From NCBI RefSeq assembly GCF_000025565.1, contig NC_014121.1, positions 3,782,001 through 3,846,000 on the forward strand: 64,000 nucleotides of DNA, written 5' to 3'. Under the pieces are notes generated by a model. It was not told the DNA's origin and made no database searches. It saw only the letters and a list, made by a program, of their open reading frames with translations. Below, piece by piece: positions 41,623-54,352 of this stretch. Within the stretch, counting starts at the first letter, position 1, and the number at the start of each line of letters is the position of its first letter. Made by a program: the position numbers and the translations under genes. The DNA comes from Enterobacter cloacae subsp. cloacae ATCC 13047. GTDB taxonomy: Bacteria; Pseudomonadota; Gammaproteobacteria; Enterobacterales; Enterobacteriaceae.

Positions 41623-43350
41623 ATGATTTCAGGCATTTTAGCATCCCCGGGTATCGCTTTCGGCAAAGCATTGTTGCTGAAAGAAGACGAGATCGTCATC
41701 GACCGGAAAAAAATTTCTGCCGACAAGGTTGATCAGGAAGTTGAACGTTTTCTGAGCGGTCGTGCCAAGGCATCTGCGCAACTGGAAGCAATCAAAACTA
41801 AAGCTGGCGAAACTTTCGGTGAAGAAAAAGAAGCTATCTTCGAAGGGCACATCATGCTGCTCGAAGATGAGGAGCTGGAGCAGGAAATCATAGCCCTGAT
41901 TAAAGATAAAGGCATGACGGCCGACGCGGCTGCGCATGAAGTTATCGAAGGTCAGGCATCTGCCCTGGAAGAGCTGGACGATGAATACCTGAAAGAGCGT
42001 GCGGCTGACGTACGTGACATCGGTAAGCGCCTGCTGCGCAACATTCTGGGTCTGGCCATCATCGATCTGAGCGCGATTCAGGACGAAGTGATCCTGGTTG
42101 CCGCTGACCTGACCCCGTCTGAAACCGCACAGCTGAACCTGAACAAGGTGCTGGGTTTCATCACCGACGCCGGTGGCCGTACCTCCCACACCTCAATCAT
42201 GGCGCGTTCTCTGGAACTGCCTGCCATCGTGGGTACCGGTAACGTCACCACTCAGGTGAAAAACGACGACTATCTGATTCTGGATGCCGTAAACAACGTG
42301 GTTTACGTCAACCCAACTAACGATGTGATCGAGCAACTGCGTACCGTTCAGGAGCAAGTTGCCACCGAGAAAGCGGAACTCGCTAAACTGAAAGACCTGC
42401 CAGCCATCACGCTGGACGGCCATCAGGTAGAAGTGTGCGCTAACATCGGTACCGTACGCGACGTCGATGGCGCTGAGCGCAACGGCGCGGAAGGTGTGGG
42501 TCTGTATCGTACTGAATTCCTGTTCATGGACCGTGACGCCCTGCCAACTGAAGAAGAGCAGTTTGCGGCGTACAAAGCGGTGGCTGAAGCCTGTGGCTCT
42601 CAGGCCGTTATCGTCCGTACCATGGACATCGGTGGCGACAAAGAGCTGCCGTACATGAACTTCCCGAAAGAAGAGAACCCATTCCTGGGCTGGCGTGCAG
42701 TGCGTATCGCCATGGATCGTAAAGAAATCCTGCGTGACCAGGTGCGTGCGATTCTGCGTGCCTCTGCTTTCGGTAAGCTGCGCATTATGTTCCCGATGAT
42801 CATCTCTGTTGAAGAAGTGCGTGCACTGAAGAAAGAGATCGAGATCTACAAACAGGAATTGCGTGACGAAGGTAAAGCATTTGACGAGTCAATTGAGATC
42901 GGCGTAATGGTGGAAACACCAGCAGCCGCGACCATTGCGCGTCATTTAGCCAAAGAAGTTGATTTCTTTAGTATCGGCACCAATGATTTAACGCAGTACA
43001 CCCTGGCAGTTGACCGTGGTAATGATATGATTTCACATCTCTACCAGCCAATGTCACCGTCCGTACTGAACTTGATCAAGCAAGTTATTGATGCTTCTCA
43101 TGCAGAAGGTAAATGGACTGGCATGTGTGGTGAGCTTGCAGGCGACGAACGTGCTACACTTCTGTTGCTGGGTATGGGTCTGGACGAATTCTCTATGAGC
43201 GCCATTTCCATCCCGCGCATTAAGAAGATTATCCGTAACACGAACTTCGAAGATGCGAAGGTGTTAGCAGAGCAGGCTCTTGCTCAACCGACAACGGACG
43301 AGTTAATGACGCTGGTTAACAAGTTCATTGAAGAAAAAACAATCTGCTAA
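41623..43350 (+). CDS. ptsI: PTS Enzyme I
   Basis: 575 residues, E. coli length. The phospho-histidine (H189) is in [23 protein letters not shown]-site motifs follow ([32 protein letters not shown]), and the active Cys is in [12 protein letters not shown]. Transfers phosphate from PEP to HPr. The last 480 bases use noticeably more TTA, TCA and CAA codons than the first two thirds. Confidence 0.98.
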   Translation: MISGILASPGIAFGKALLLKEDEIVIDRKKISADKVDQEVERFLSGRAKASAQLEAIKTKAGETFGEEKEAIFEGHIMLLEDEELEQEIIALIKDKGMTADAAAHEVIEGQASALEELDDEYLKERAADVRDIGKRLLRNILGLAIIDLSAIQDEVILVAADLTPSETAQLNLNKVLGFITDAGGRTSHTSIMARSLELPAIVGTGNVTTQVKNDDYLILDAVNNVVYVNPTNDVIEQLRTVQEQVATEKAELAKLKDLPAITLDGHQVEVCANIGTVRDVDGAERNGAEGVGLYRTEFLFMDRDALPTEEEQFAAYKAVAEACGSQAVIVRTMDIGGDKELPYMNFPKEENPFLGWRAVRIAMDRKEILRDQVRAILRASAFGKLRIMFPMIISVEEVRALKKEIEIYKQELRDEGKAFDESIEIGVMVETPAAATIARHLAKEVDFFSIGTNDLTQYTLAVDRGNDMISHLYQPMSPSVLNLIKQVIDASHAEGKWTGMCGELAGDERATLLLLGMGLDEFSMSAISIPRIKKIIRNTNFEDAKVLAEQALAQPTTDELMTLVNKFIEEKTIC

Positions 43351-43390
43351 TCCACGAGATGCGGCCCAAATTACTGCTTAGGAGAAGATC

Positions 43391-43900
43391 ATGGGTTTGT
43401 TCGATAAACTGAAATCTCTGGTTTCTGATGATAAGAAAGACTCCGGAACTATTGAGATTGTTGCTCCGCTCTCCGGCGAGATCGTCAACATCGAAGACGT
43501 GCCGGATGTAGTGTTTGCTGAGAAAATCGTTGGTGATGGCATTGCTATCAAACCAACTGGCAACAAAATGGTTGCTCCAGTTGACGGCACCATCGGTAAA
43601 ATTTTTGAAACCAACCATGCGTTCTCTATCGAATCTGATAGCGGTATCGAACTGTTCGTTCACTTCGGTATCGACACCGTTGAACTGAAAGGCGAAGGCT
43701 TCAAACGTATCGCAGAAGAAGGCCAGCGTGTTAAAGTTGGCGACCCGGTGATTGAATTCGATCTGCCACTGCTGGAAGAAAAAGCCAAGTCTACCCTGAC
43801 GCCGGTTGTTATCTCCAACATGGACGAAATCAAAGAGCTGATCAAACTGTCTGGCAGCGTCACCGTGGGTGAAACCCCGGTTATCCGCATCAAGAAGTAA
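43391..43900 (+). CDS. crr: Glucose-specific PTS EIIA component (Crr)
   Basis: 169 residues, E. coli length. The two active histidines are in NHAFSIES (about 76) and [13 protein letters not shown] (about 91), with the flexible N-terminal amphipathic segment ([15 protein letters not shown]). Phosphorylates PtsG, and unphosphorylated it excludes other sugars and, phosphorylated, activates adenylate cyclase. A terminator follows. Confidence 0.98.
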   Translation: MGLFDKLKSLVSDDKKDSGTIEIVAPLSGEIVNIEDVPDVVFAEKIVGDGIAIKPTGNKMVAPVDGTIGKIFETNHAFSIESDSGIELFVHFGIDTVELKGEGFKRIAEEGQRVKVGDPVIEFDLPLLEEKAKSTLTPVVISNMDEIKELIKLSGSVTVGETPVIRIKK

Positions 43901-43914
43901 TTCTTGCCGCACAG

Positions 43915-43942
43915 AAAAATGGCGCCTTCGGGCGCCATTTTT
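43915..43942. terminator. Terminator crr/pdxK
   Basis: AAAAATGGCGCC, TTCG, GGCGCCATTTTT: a perfect 12-bp stem with a tetraloop, usable in both directions. Confidence 0.95.
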
Positions 43943-43944
43943 GT

Positions 43945-44781
43945 TTATGCGGGGAGGATAAGCTCGTCGTAACCTTTCGACTGCGTATAGATCATGACGT
44001 CAGTCACCCGATCGCCTGCCATGCGTATGGCGTCAGCAACGGTTTTTCCCCCCACGATACCGCTGACCAGTTCTGAACAGAACAGATCGCCCGTTCCTTT
44101 CAGATCCGTCTCGACGCGCGGGTGCGCGCTTACGGTAACGCCCTCTTTACTCACCAGCACGACGTGAATATTCTGCGGGTCGTCGGCCACTGGCGCACTG
44201 GTTATCGCCACCCATTTCAGCGTATCGGAAAGCAGCCCCTGCGCGGCGGCGATGGCGCTCTCTGGCGTGCGGCACGGCTTACCGCTTAACACTTCCAGTT
44301 CGAATACGTTGGGCGTAATGCCCCGCGCCAGCGGCAGCAGATGCTCACGATACGCCTCAGGAATATCAGGTTTAACGTACATACCGCTGTCGATATCCCC
44401 GATCACCGGGTCAACCAGCACCAGCAGCTCCGGGTGTTGCACTTTGATCGTCTTCAGCCACTGCGCCAGCAGAACAATCTGGCTGGCGCTGCCCATGTAG
44501 CCCGTAGTGACCGCCTTAAGCTCGCGCAGGATCTCGCGCTCTTCCAGCGCCTTCAGGTAGCCGCTGAACCACTCATCGGGGATCACCCCGCCGTAAAAGG
44601 TGTCATAGTGCGGCGTGTTGCTGAACAGCACCGTCGGCACGGCGGTCACGTTAAGCCGGTGGGTACGAATATTGGGTACCGCAATGCTGTTCCCCACGCT
44701 GCCGTACACCACCTGCGACTGCACCGCGACAATATCGGCTTGCTGCGCCCGGGTCTTATCCCGGAATAAAATCATCTCCAT
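43945..44781 (-). CDS. pdxK: Pyridoxal/pyridoxine kinase PdxK
   Basis: 278 residues (E. coli 283). Ribokinase-like PfkB fold: [18 protein letters not shown] at the start, [21 protein letters not shown] and the anion-hole region [12 protein letters not shown]. Phosphorylates B6 vitamers in the salvage pathway. Start ATG 44781 or the in-frame ATG 44775; the cysM stop is only 6 bases away, so the two genes may share a transcript. Confidence 0.92.
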   Translation of the reverse strand: MEMILFRDKTRAQQADIVAVQSQVVYGSVGNSIAVPNIRTHRLNVTAVPTVLFSNTPHYDTFYGGVIPDEWFSGYLKALEEREILRELKAVTTGYMGSASQIVLLAQWLKTIKVQHPELLVLVDPVIGDIDSGMYVKPDIPEAYREHLLPLARGITPNVFELEVLSGKPCRTPESAIAAAQGLLSDTLKWVAITSAPVADDPQNIHVVLVSKEGVTVSAHPRVETDLKGTGDLFCSELVSGIVGGKTVADAIRMAGDRVTDVMIYTQSKGYDELILPA

Positions 44782-44786
44782 GACGC

Positions 44787-45698
44787 TTAAATCCCCGCCC
44801 CCTGCGAATAACTCTCTTCGCCAAAGACGCCGGTAGACAGATAACGATCGCCGCGGTCGCAGATAATCGCCACCACCACTGCACCAGGGTTCTCCTGCGC
44901 CACACGCATCGCACCTGCTACCGCGCCACCCGAGCTAACCCCGCAGAAGATGCCTTCGCGTACCGCCAGCTCGCGCATGGTATTTTCCGCCTCGCGCTGA
45001 TGAATATCCAGCACCTGATCCACCAGCTGAGCATTAAAAATGCCCGGCATGTATTCCGCAGGCCAGCGGCGAATACCCGGAATGCTGCTCCCCTCTTCCG
45101 GCTGCAGGCCGACAATGGCGACCGGTTTTTCCTGCTCGCGCAGAAAACGCGACACGCCGGTGATGGTGCCGGTGGTGCCCATGCTGGAGACAAAATGGGT
45201 GATACGCCCGTCGGTTTGCTGCCAGATTTCCGGGCCAGTGGTTGTGTAGTGGGCGTAGGGATTATCCGGATTATTGAATTGATCCAGCAGTTTGCCTTCA
45301 CCGCGCTCAGCCATCGCCAGCGCCAGGTCGCGCGCCCCTTCCATCCCCTGCTCTTTGGTCACCAGTATCAGTTCAGCACCGTAAGCCCGCATCGCGGCGC
45401 GGCGCTCCTGACTCATGTTGTCCGGCATCAGCAGCTTCATGCGGTAGCCTTTCAGCGCGGCAATCATCGCCAGCGCAATGCCGGTATTCCCGCTGGTGGC
45501 CTCAATGAGCACGTCGCCTGGCTTAATTTCACCGCGCTTCTCAGCCTGGACAATCATCGACAGCGCCGCGCGGTCTTTGACTGACCCCGCCGGGTTATTG
45601 CCTTCGAGTTTGACCCAGATTTCGCTGCCGTTGTCAGGCCCCATGCGCTGAAGCTTGACCAGTGGAGTGTTGCCGATGGTGTGTTCGAGTGTATTCAC
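44787..45698 (-). CDS. cysM: Cysteine synthase B (CysM)
   Basis: 303 residues. PLP lysine in [15 protein letters not shown] (about 41), [27 protein letters not shown] and SSGGAVAG. CysM also accepts thiosulfate to make S-sulfocysteine, fitting its place next to the thiosulfate/sulfate importer genes. A REP pair separates it from cysA by 118 bases. Confidence 0.96.
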   Translation of the reverse strand: MNTLEHTIGNTPLVKLQRMGPDNGSEIWVKLEGNNPAGSVKDRAALSMIVQAEKRGEIKPGDVLIEATSGNTGIALAMIAALKGYRMKLLMPDNMSQERRAAMRAYGAELILVTKEQGMEGARDLALAMAERGEGKLLDQFNNPDNPYAHYTTTGPEIWQQTDGRITHFVSSMGTTGTITGVSRFLREQEKPVAIVGLQPEEGSSIPGIRRWPAEYMPGIFNAQLVDQVLDIHQREAENTMRELAVREGIFCGVSSGGAVAGAMRVAQENPGAVVVAIICDRGDRYLSTGVFGEESYSQGAGI

Positions 45699-45718
45699 GA
45701 TTTTTACTCAATAAAAAA

Positions 45719-45795
45719 GCCGGGTGGCGCTTCGCTTACCCGGCCTACAAGACGCAGTTTTAGCTGTAGGCCCGATCAGCGCAGCGCCACCGGGC
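45719..45795. repeat. REP/BIME element between cysA and cysM
   Basis: Two imperfect REP units in inverted orientation: GCCGGGTGGCGCTTCGC...TTACCCGGC and its counterpart ending GCGCAGCGCCACCGGGC, joined by a short spacer. REP elements stabilise mRNA ends or bind gyrase. Confidence 0.85.
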
Positions 45796-45816
45796 GATAA
45801 ACATCCTAATAACCTA

Positions 45817-46911
45817 TCAGGCTGACTCCGCCAGAGCAATATCCTCGCGCGTCTCGATGCGCTGGTTACCGTGATAAATACGGGCATGCTGCAGCCCCAC
45901 AAACAGGCGTTCACCCCGGTGTGGCGCCTCTTCATCGCGCATTACCACCGTCAGCGGCTCGGTATACCAGCCCAGCGGTTGTACCACCATTTGTGTGTAG
46001 TGACCTTTAGGGCTAGCTTCCAGTACCTGCACCGGCAGAGGTGAATCCAGGCTGGTACGACGGCTGACATCCACTTCCCACGGGCGCAGGAACAGATCCA
46101 CCGGCCCCTGATGGGCAGGCGTGTATCCCAGCGGCCAGCGGTGTGCCCCGACGTGGAATTGTCCGCCGCGTACGGTGCCCTGCAGACGGTTAACTTCGCC
46201 CATAAACTCCAGGACAAAACGGGTGGCAGGTTCACGCCAGAGCTGCTCTGGCTCGTCCACCTGCTCGATGTTCCCCTGGCTCATGACCACCACGCGGTCC
46301 GCGACTTCCATCGCCTCTTCCTGGTCGTGGGTGACGAAGACGCTGGTGAATTTCAGCTCTTCATGCAGCTGACGCAGCCAGCGGCGCAGCTCTTTACGCA
46401 CCTGCGCATCCAGCGCGCCAAACGGCTCATCAAGCAGCAGTATTTGTGGCTCCACGGCCAGCGCGCGCGCCAGTGCGACACGCTGTTTCTGGCCGCCCGA
46501 AAGCTGCGCCGGGAAACGGTCAGCCAGGTGGGCCAGCTGCACCATTTCCAGCAGTTTGGTCACTTTCGCTTTGATGGTAGCCGCATCCGGGCGTTCGCGA
46601 CGCGGCAGCACGGTCAGGCCAAACGCAATGTTGTCGAACACCGTCATGTGGCGAAACAGCGCGTAATGCTGGAACACGAAGCCGACTTTACGATCGCGGG
46701 CATGCAGGCGGCTCACGTCGGTGCCGTGAAAACGGATATGTCCGCTGGTCTGATGTTCAAGACCGGCGATGATACGCAGCAGCGTGGTTTTACCCGAGCC
46801 AGACGGCCCCAGCAGCGCCACCATTTGTCCGGAAGGGATATCCAGCGAGATATCATTCAGCACCTGGGTGCGACCAAAAGACTTCTTAATATTGGCAATC
46901 TCAATGCTCAT
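45817..46911 (-). CDS. cysA: Sulfate/thiosulfate ABC transporter ATPase CysA
   Basis: 364 residues, ABC ATPase: Walker [12 protein letters not shown], signature [15 protein letters not shown], Walker [14 protein letters not shown]-loop FVTHDQEE, and the regulatory TOBE-like C-terminal domain (about 240-364). E. coli CysA is 365 residues. Powers import with CysW and CysT. Start overlaps cysW by 11 bases. Confidence 0.97.
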   Translation of the reverse strand: MSIEIANIKKSFGRTQVLNDISLDIPSGQMVALLGPSGSGKTTLLRIIAGLEHQTSGHIRFHGTDVSRLHARDRKVGFVFQHYALFRHMTVFDNIAFGLTVLPRRERPDAATIKAKVTKLLEMVQLAHLADRFPAQLSGGQKQRVALARALAVEPQILLLDEPFGALDAQVRKELRRWLRQLHEELKFTSVFVTHDQEEAMEVADRVVVMSQGNIEQVDEPEQLWREPATRFVLEFMGEVNRLQGTVRGGQFHVGAHRWPLGYTPAHQGPVDLFLRPWEVDVSRRTSLDSPLPVQVLEASPKGHYTQMVVQPLGWYTEPLTVVMRDEEAPHRGERLFVGLQHARIYHGNQRIETREDIALAESA

Positions 46912-47776
46912 GATTTCCCTCCTGATGCTGACGTTTTTCCTGATTTTCTAAACGCCACTGCACCACACTCTTCAAAAACAGGGTCAAAATAGCCATCAGC
47001 GTCAGCAACGCTGCGGCGGTAAAGGAGCCGATGGTGTTGTAGTCCTGCTGCAGCAGTTCAATCTGTAACGGCAGCGACAGGGTTTCACCTCGAATGGAAC
47101 CGGATACAACCGACACCGCCCCAAACTCACCAATTGCGCGGGCGTTGGTCAGCACCACCCCATAGAGCAGTGCCCAGCGAATATTCGGCAGCGTGACGCG
47201 GCGGAACATCTGCCAGCCTGACGCGCCCAGCAGCACAGCCGCTTCGTCTTCGTTGCTCCCCTGGCTTAACATCACCGGTACCAGTTCGCGTACCACAAAC
47301 GGACAGGTTACAAAGATAGTCACCAGCACCATACCCGGCCAGGCAAACATCACCTGCAGGTTGTGCTCATCCAGCCAGCCACCCAGCGGGCCGTTAGAGC
47401 CGTAAAAGAGCAGATAGACCAGACCCGCCACCACCGGTGAGACGGCGAACGGGATATCCAGCAGCGTCAGCAGCATCTGACGCCCCGGGAAGGTAAAGCG
47501 CGTCACCAGCCAGGCCAGCAGCGTACCGAATACCAGGTTGACCGGCACGGTGATCAGCGCAATCAGCACCGTCAGCCAGATGGCGTGCAGCATATCCGGG
47601 TCCGCCAGGTTTTCCAGCGCGGGCATAATCCCTTTGCTGAACGCCTGCACGAAAATATAGATTGTCGGTACCACGAGGATGAGAGCAGAAACCAGCACGC
47701 CCGTACCAATCAAAAACCATTTACCCCAGTTGATGCGGGGCGCATCGTATCGCTTCAATTGAGTTACTTCCGCCAT
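46901..47776 (-). CDS. cysW: Sulfate/thiosulfate permease subunit CysW
   Basis: 291 residues, E. coli length, six spans and the EAA coupling loop ([24 protein letters not shown]). Partner of CysT in the membrane channel. Overlaps both neighbours, indicating translational coupling: its ATG shares a base with the cysT stop. Confidence 0.95.
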   Translation of the reverse strand: MAEVTQLKRYDAPRINWGKWFLIGTGVLVSALILVVPTIYIFVQAFSKGIMPALENLADPDMLHAIWLTVLIALITVPVNLVFGTLLAWLVTRFTFPGRQMLLTLLDIPFAVSPVVAGLVYLLFYGSNGPLGGWLDEHNLQVMFAWPGMVLVTIFVTCPFVVRELVPVMLSQGSNEDEAAVLLGASGWQMFRRVTLPNIRWALLYGVVLTNARAIGEFGAVSVVSGSIRGETLSLPLQIELLQQDYNTIGSFTAAALLTLMAILTLFLKSVVQWRLENQEKRQHQEGNHEH

Positions 47777-48609
47777 CAGTGACCTACCACACGTCGACCA
47801 AAGCGACTTTGCAGAGTGTTGATTGTGTAGAGCAGCAGCAACGATGCGGCAAGAATGACCGAGGCAATGGCGCTCGCTGCCGGGTAATCAAACTCCTGCA
47901 AACGGATAAAAATCATCAGCGACGTCACTTCCGTTTTCCACGCAATATTACCGGCGATAAAAATCACCGCACCGAACTCGCCGAGGCTACGGGTAAACGA
48001 CAGCGCCACTCCCGCCATCAGCGCCGGAGAAAGCTCAGGCAGGACAACTTTACGGAAGCTCTGCCAGCGCGTAGCCCCCAGCGTTTCTGCCGCTTCTTCA
48101 TATTCCGGGCCTAACTCTTCCAGCACCGGCTGTACGGTACGCACCACGAACGGAATACTGGTAAAGGCCATCGCCACCGCGATACCGAGCCAGGTATAGG
48201 TCACTTTGATGTCAAATTTCGCCAGCCACTCGCCGTACAGACCGTTTACAGAGAAAAGTGACGCCAGCGTCAAACCGGCAACGGCCGTCGGCAGTGCAAA
48301 CGGTAAATCCATTAACGCGTCGAGCAGCGTGCGGCCCGGAAAACGATAGCGGGTTAAAATCCACGCCATCAGCAGGCCAAACACGCCGTTAAAAAGCGAG
48401 GCCACAAACGCCGACAGCAGCGTCACTTTATAGGCCGCTACGACCTGTGGGTTGGTGACCACTTCCCAGTACTGGGACCAGCTCATCTGCGCAAGCTGCA
48501 TCACCAGCGCACTGAGCGGCAACAACAAAATCAGGCAGACGAACAGCAGGCTGGTTCCGAGGCTTAAGGTAAACCCCGGCAGCACGCGTTTAGTCGAGAG
48601 GGCAAACAT
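47776..48609 (-). CDS. cysT: Sulfate/thiosulfate permease subunit CysT (CysU)
   Basis: 277 residues, E. coli length, six spans and an EAA loop (EYEEAAETLGATRWQSFRKVVLPEL). Stop overlaps the cysW start and the start overlaps the cysP stop. Confidence 0.95.
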   Translation of the reverse strand: MFALSTKRVLPGFTLSLGTSLLFVCLILLLPLSALVMQLAQMSWSQYWEVVTNPQVVAAYKVTLLSAFVASLFNGVFGLLMAWILTRYRFPGRTLLDALMDLPFALPTAVAGLTLASLFSVNGLYGEWLAKFDIKVTYTWLGIAVAMAFTSIPFVVRTVQPVLEELGPEYEEAAETLGATRWQSFRKVVLPELSPALMAGVALSFTRSLGEFGAVIFIAGNIAWKTEVTSLMIFIRLQEFDYPAASAIASVILAASLLLLYTINTLQSRFGRRVVGH

Positions 48610-49622
48610 TACTTACGCCCCGCCGCCAGCAATTTGTCTAATTCACCGCCGCTGGCAAAATGCGTTTTCATCACCTCAGGCCAGGAGCCGAAATGATCCT
48701 CCACGCGGAACAGCGCGGTCTGGGGGAATTTATCTTTCAGTTTGTTCATCACGTCAGGGTTGTTCACGCGATAGTAGTAATCGGTAATGATGGTCTGCGC
48801 CTGTGGGCTGTACAGGTAGTTGAGATAGGCTTTTGCCGCTTTCTCAGTGCCGTTTGCCTGCACGTTTTTATCCACCCACGCCACCGGGAACTCGGCCAGG
48901 ATGTTGGTTTTCGGGATAACGACTTCAAAGCCCTGCGCTTCATACTGTTTGCGGATGTTGTTCACTTCCGATTCAAAGCTAATCAGCACATCGCCCAGAC
49001 CGCGTTCTGCGAAAGTCGTGGTTGCTCCGCGACCGCCGGTATCAAACACTTCGACGTTTTTCAGGAACTGGGTCATGAACTGCTCGGTTTTGGCTTTATC
49101 GTTACCGTCTGCTTTGTCCGCTGCACCCCACGCCGCCAGATAGGTATAACGCGCATTACCGGAAGTTTTAGGGTTCGGGAAAATCAGCTTTACGTCGGAA
49201 CGAACCAGATCGCTCCAGTCGTGGATATTCTTCGGATTGCCTTTACGCACCAGGAAGCCCATGGTGGAGTAGAACGGCGAGCTGTTGTTTGGTAAACGGC
49301 TCTGCCAGTCGGCCGGGATGAGCTTGCCTTTGTCATGCAGGATCTGCACATCGGTCACCTGGTTATAGGTCACCACGTCCGCTTTCAGCCCCTGGAGGAT
49401 CGCCAGCGCCTGTTTGGACGAACCGGCGTGAGACTGTTTAATGGTCAGCTTGTCGCCGTTATTGTCTTTCGCCCACTGCTGCTCAAACGGCGGGTTAAGG
49501 GCGGCAAACAGCTCGCGGGAGACGTCATATGAACTGTTCAGCAGCTCAGTCGCCTGCGCCTGTGCCACCAGCAGTAAACCTGCCAGTGCCAGGGATCCTT
49601 TTTTCAGTACAGTAACGGCCAT
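48609..49622 (-). CDS. cysP: Thiosulfate/sulfate-binding protein CysP
   Basis: 337 residues. A 24-residue signal peptide ([19 protein letters not shown]), then a type 2 periplasmic binding protein: [34 protein letters not shown] and [12 protein letters not shown]. First gene of cysPTWA, probably under CysB control. The 170 bases upstream to the yfeX terminator contain the promoter. Confidence 0.96.
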   Translation of the reverse strand: MAVTVLKKGSLALAGLLLVAQAQATELLNSSYDVSRELFAALNPPFEQQWAKDNNGDKLTIKQSHAGSSKQALAILQGLKADVVTYNQVTDVQILHDKGKLIPADWQSRLPNNSSPFYSTMGFLVRKGNPKNIHDWSDLVRSDVKLIFPNPKTSGNARYTYLAAWGAADKADGNDKAKTEQFMTQFLKNVEVFDTGGRGATTTFAERGLGDVLISFESEVNNIRKQYEAQGFEVVIPKTNILAEFPVAWVDKNVQANGTEKAAKAYLNYLYSPQAQTIITDYYYRVNNPDVMNKLKDKFPQTALFRVEDHFGSWPEVMKTHFASGGELDKLLAAGRK

Positions 49623-49763
49623 TGCGCACCCTTATAAATGTGATGACTATCTTATTGTCATAATATTTATAACGAGGTCGAAAGGAGTAACGGTTTTATA
49701 TACCGTTTGGTGATTTACAAGCAGAAAAGGGAATAAGGGTGCGGCCTGTTGCCCTCACCCCAA

Positions 49764-49784
49764 CCCTCTCCCAAAGGGAGAGGG
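49764..49784. repeat. Short inverted repeat downstream of yfeX
   Basis: CCCTCTCCC, AAA, GGGAGAGGG. The CCCTCACCCCAACCCTCTCCC context recurs between Enterobacter genes. It may act as the yfeX terminator, though no T-run is present on the minus strand. Confidence 0.5.
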
Positions 49785-49794
49785 AGGAAGGGAA

Positions 49795-50745
<951 letters not shown>

Positions 50746-50786
50746 TTATACCCGGATTTCAGCGAGACGGATTGTTCAGGCGCAAA

Positions 50787-51362
50787 TTACTGCTGCCAGA
50801 TAATTTTGCTCACTTTCCAGTTTTTCAGCGTATCGTCAGACGGCATTAAGCCTTCAGGGCCGCTCCAGGTTCCGGTAAAGAGGTAGCTGATGTGCTGGCT
50901 GTCCGGCGCTTTACATTGCACCGCCACGCCATCGTCTGAAGGCGCGCTGGCGCAGTTGCCGAAAGCCTGTTTATAGAGATCGCTAAACGGCGTACCAACC
51001 TTTACACCGCTCGCCGTCGGGATGGCATCGTCCAGCACGGCAATACGGTTTACCGTGCCTTTATCGCCGTTAATCACCAGCGCCAGTTTGTCTCCTTTCA
51101 GCGCTTCGAAGTAACGCACGATAGTGCCGTTTTCAGTTTTCATGCCGCTGCGCAGACGATAGTCGCTGCTCAGGGCCGCCTGAAGCGCGTCCTGATCCAG
51201 CGCCGTCGCGGCGGTAATGTTGCCCACGCCCTGCTCGGTCACTTCCAGCGAAGAGCCAAACCAGTTCCACGGATAAGCGGCCGACCAGTTAATGGAGGAG
51301 AGCGTTGAACAGCCGGTTAACGCCAGCGGGAGAGCGCATAAAAGTAAACGCAGCGATTTCAT
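50787..51362 (-). CDS. yfeY: Lipoprotein YfeY (DUF1131)
   Basis: 191 residues, lipobox LTGC (LLCALPLALTGCSTL, Cys18). The mature part follows the RpoE-regulated lipoprotein YfeY, same length as E. coli. Outer-membrane location predicted. In E. coli yfeY belongs to the sigma-E regulon; no sigma-E promoter was verified here. Confidence 0.85.
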   Translation of the reverse strand: MKSLRLLLCALPLALTGCSTLSSINWSAAYPWNWFGSSLEVTEQGVGNITAATALDQDALQAALSSDYRLRSGMKTENGTIVRYFEALKGDKLALVINGDKGTVNRIAVLDDAIPTASGVKVGTPFSDLYKQAFGNCASAPSDDGVAVQCKAPDSQHISYLFTGTWSGPEGLMPSDDTLKNWKVSKIIWQQ

Positions 51363-51425
51363 TGAAACGTCCTTACGTGTTAAATCAACGCTTGTTGGAG
51401 TGCAGCATCGGCAAAAAGTGCCGCG

Positions 51426-51875
51426 TTAATCTGACTCATGCGTAAAACAGGCGCGTAAGCGGGGGTTAGTCAGCAGCCACAGCAGCGCCACGATATCGGC
51501 CACCACCAGCGCAATGCCGATGCCCGTAAGCGGTTCACCGTACCACCAGAGCACAGGCTGCCAGCAGAGCAGCGCAATCTGGGCCAGGATCAGCAGCCAG
51601 CGAAGCGCACGCCAAAGCCGTGGGATCGCCTGTCGTCGGCCGCTGCACAAAAACGTCACCACCGCCGGTACGCCCGGTAACAGGCCGAGCCAAAAGGCGT
51701 CGTGATCGGGATAAAAGAGCGTCAGTAATGTATCGCCCTGCCCGCGGGACGCGGCGGCCATGACAAACAGCACCCAGGTGCGGGCCTGCAGCAGCAGTAC
51801 GCACCAGAATAAGAAAGGCAGCCTGACACGCCCCTGCGTGTCGTAATCTGCCGGGTGGATCTCAATACTCTTCAT
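51426..51875 (-). CDS. yfeZ: DUF2919 inner-membrane protein YfeZ
   Basis: 149 residues, four hydrophobic segments ([63 protein letters not shown]). E. coli YfeZ is 151. Overlaps ypeA by 14 bases, so the two are translationally linked. Function unknown. Confidence 0.85.
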   Translation of the reverse strand: MKSIEIHPADYDTQGRVRLPFLFWCVLLLQARTWVLFVMAAASRGQGDTLLTLFYPDHDAFWLGLLPGVPAVVTFLCSGRRQAIPRLWRALRWLLILAQIALLCWQPVLWWYGEPLTGIGIALVVADIVALLWLLTNPRLRACFTHESD

Positions 51876-52287
51876 CTTCGATCAGACGCTTACCTAAGCT
51901 CAGCACGTCAGCGTGTTCATAGCCCAGACGTTCATACATGCCCAGCACCACGTCGTTATCTTCGCGCACCATGATCTGAATTTTCGGGCAACCGCGAGCG
52001 ATCAGTTTTTTCTCAAGACGATTGAGCAGCGCATTGGCAATGCCGCGCCCCCGGTATTCCGGGTGAACGCCCAGATAATAAGCAGAGCCGCGATGGCCGT
52101 CGTAACCGCCCATCACCGTGCCCACCACTTCGCCGTTCACTTCCGCCACCAGAAACAGACTGACGTCGTGATTCAGCTTACGCTCAATGTCCATCTCTGG
52201 ATCGTTCCACGGACGCAGCAAATCGCAGCGCTCCCAAAGGGTGATCACCTCTTCGAAATCTTCCTGGCGAAAAATGCGTATCTCCAT
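51862..52287 (-). CDS. ypeA: GNAT acetyltransferase YpeA
   Basis: 141 residues from ATG 52287 ([11 protein letters not shown]), E. coli length. GNAT core: [22 protein letters not shown] with the acetyl-CoA loop [10 protein letters not shown], and [14 protein letters not shown]. Cytoplasmic, substrate unknown. Read as a longer frame to 52350, but the homologous start is at 52287. Confidence 0.88.
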   Translation of the reverse strand: MEIRIFRQEDFEEVITLWERCDLLRPWNDPEMDIERKLNHDVSLFLVAEVNGEVVGTVMGGYDGHRGSAYYLGVHPEYRGRGIANALLNRLEKKLIARGCPKIQIMVREDNDVVLGMYERLGYEHADVLSLGKRLIEDEEY

Positions 52288-52498
52288 GGTATTAACCGCC
52301 TTTTCGGGTTTAAAAACAGTGATTATGGCGCGAACAGGGCATTTAGCCAATAACCGGGGAAAATCTCGCCAAAATTTGGCATAATGTCACTTTGTCACGT
52401 ATTGAAATGAAAAGTAAAACAATTCTCAATAAGGACTGTCGTAACGCTAAACGCGATACGATATAACACCAGGACCGCAATTTTACTATTCAGGCCGC

Positions 52499-54273
<1,775 letters not shown>

Positions 54274-54276
54274 CTG

Positions 54277-54346
54277 CCGGATGGCGCTGCGCTTATCCGT
54301 CCTGGTCAACCCGTAGGTCGGGTAAGCGAACGCGCCACCCGACACC
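54277..54346. repeat. REP/BIME element between hemF and maeB
   Basis: GCCGGATGGCGCTGCGC...TTATCCG and an inverted partner (GGTCGGGTAAGCGAACGCGCC) make a typical BIME. It occupies the 79-bp gap where the eut operon lies in E. coli K-12. Confidence 0.85.
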
Positions 54347-54352
54347 ACGCGC

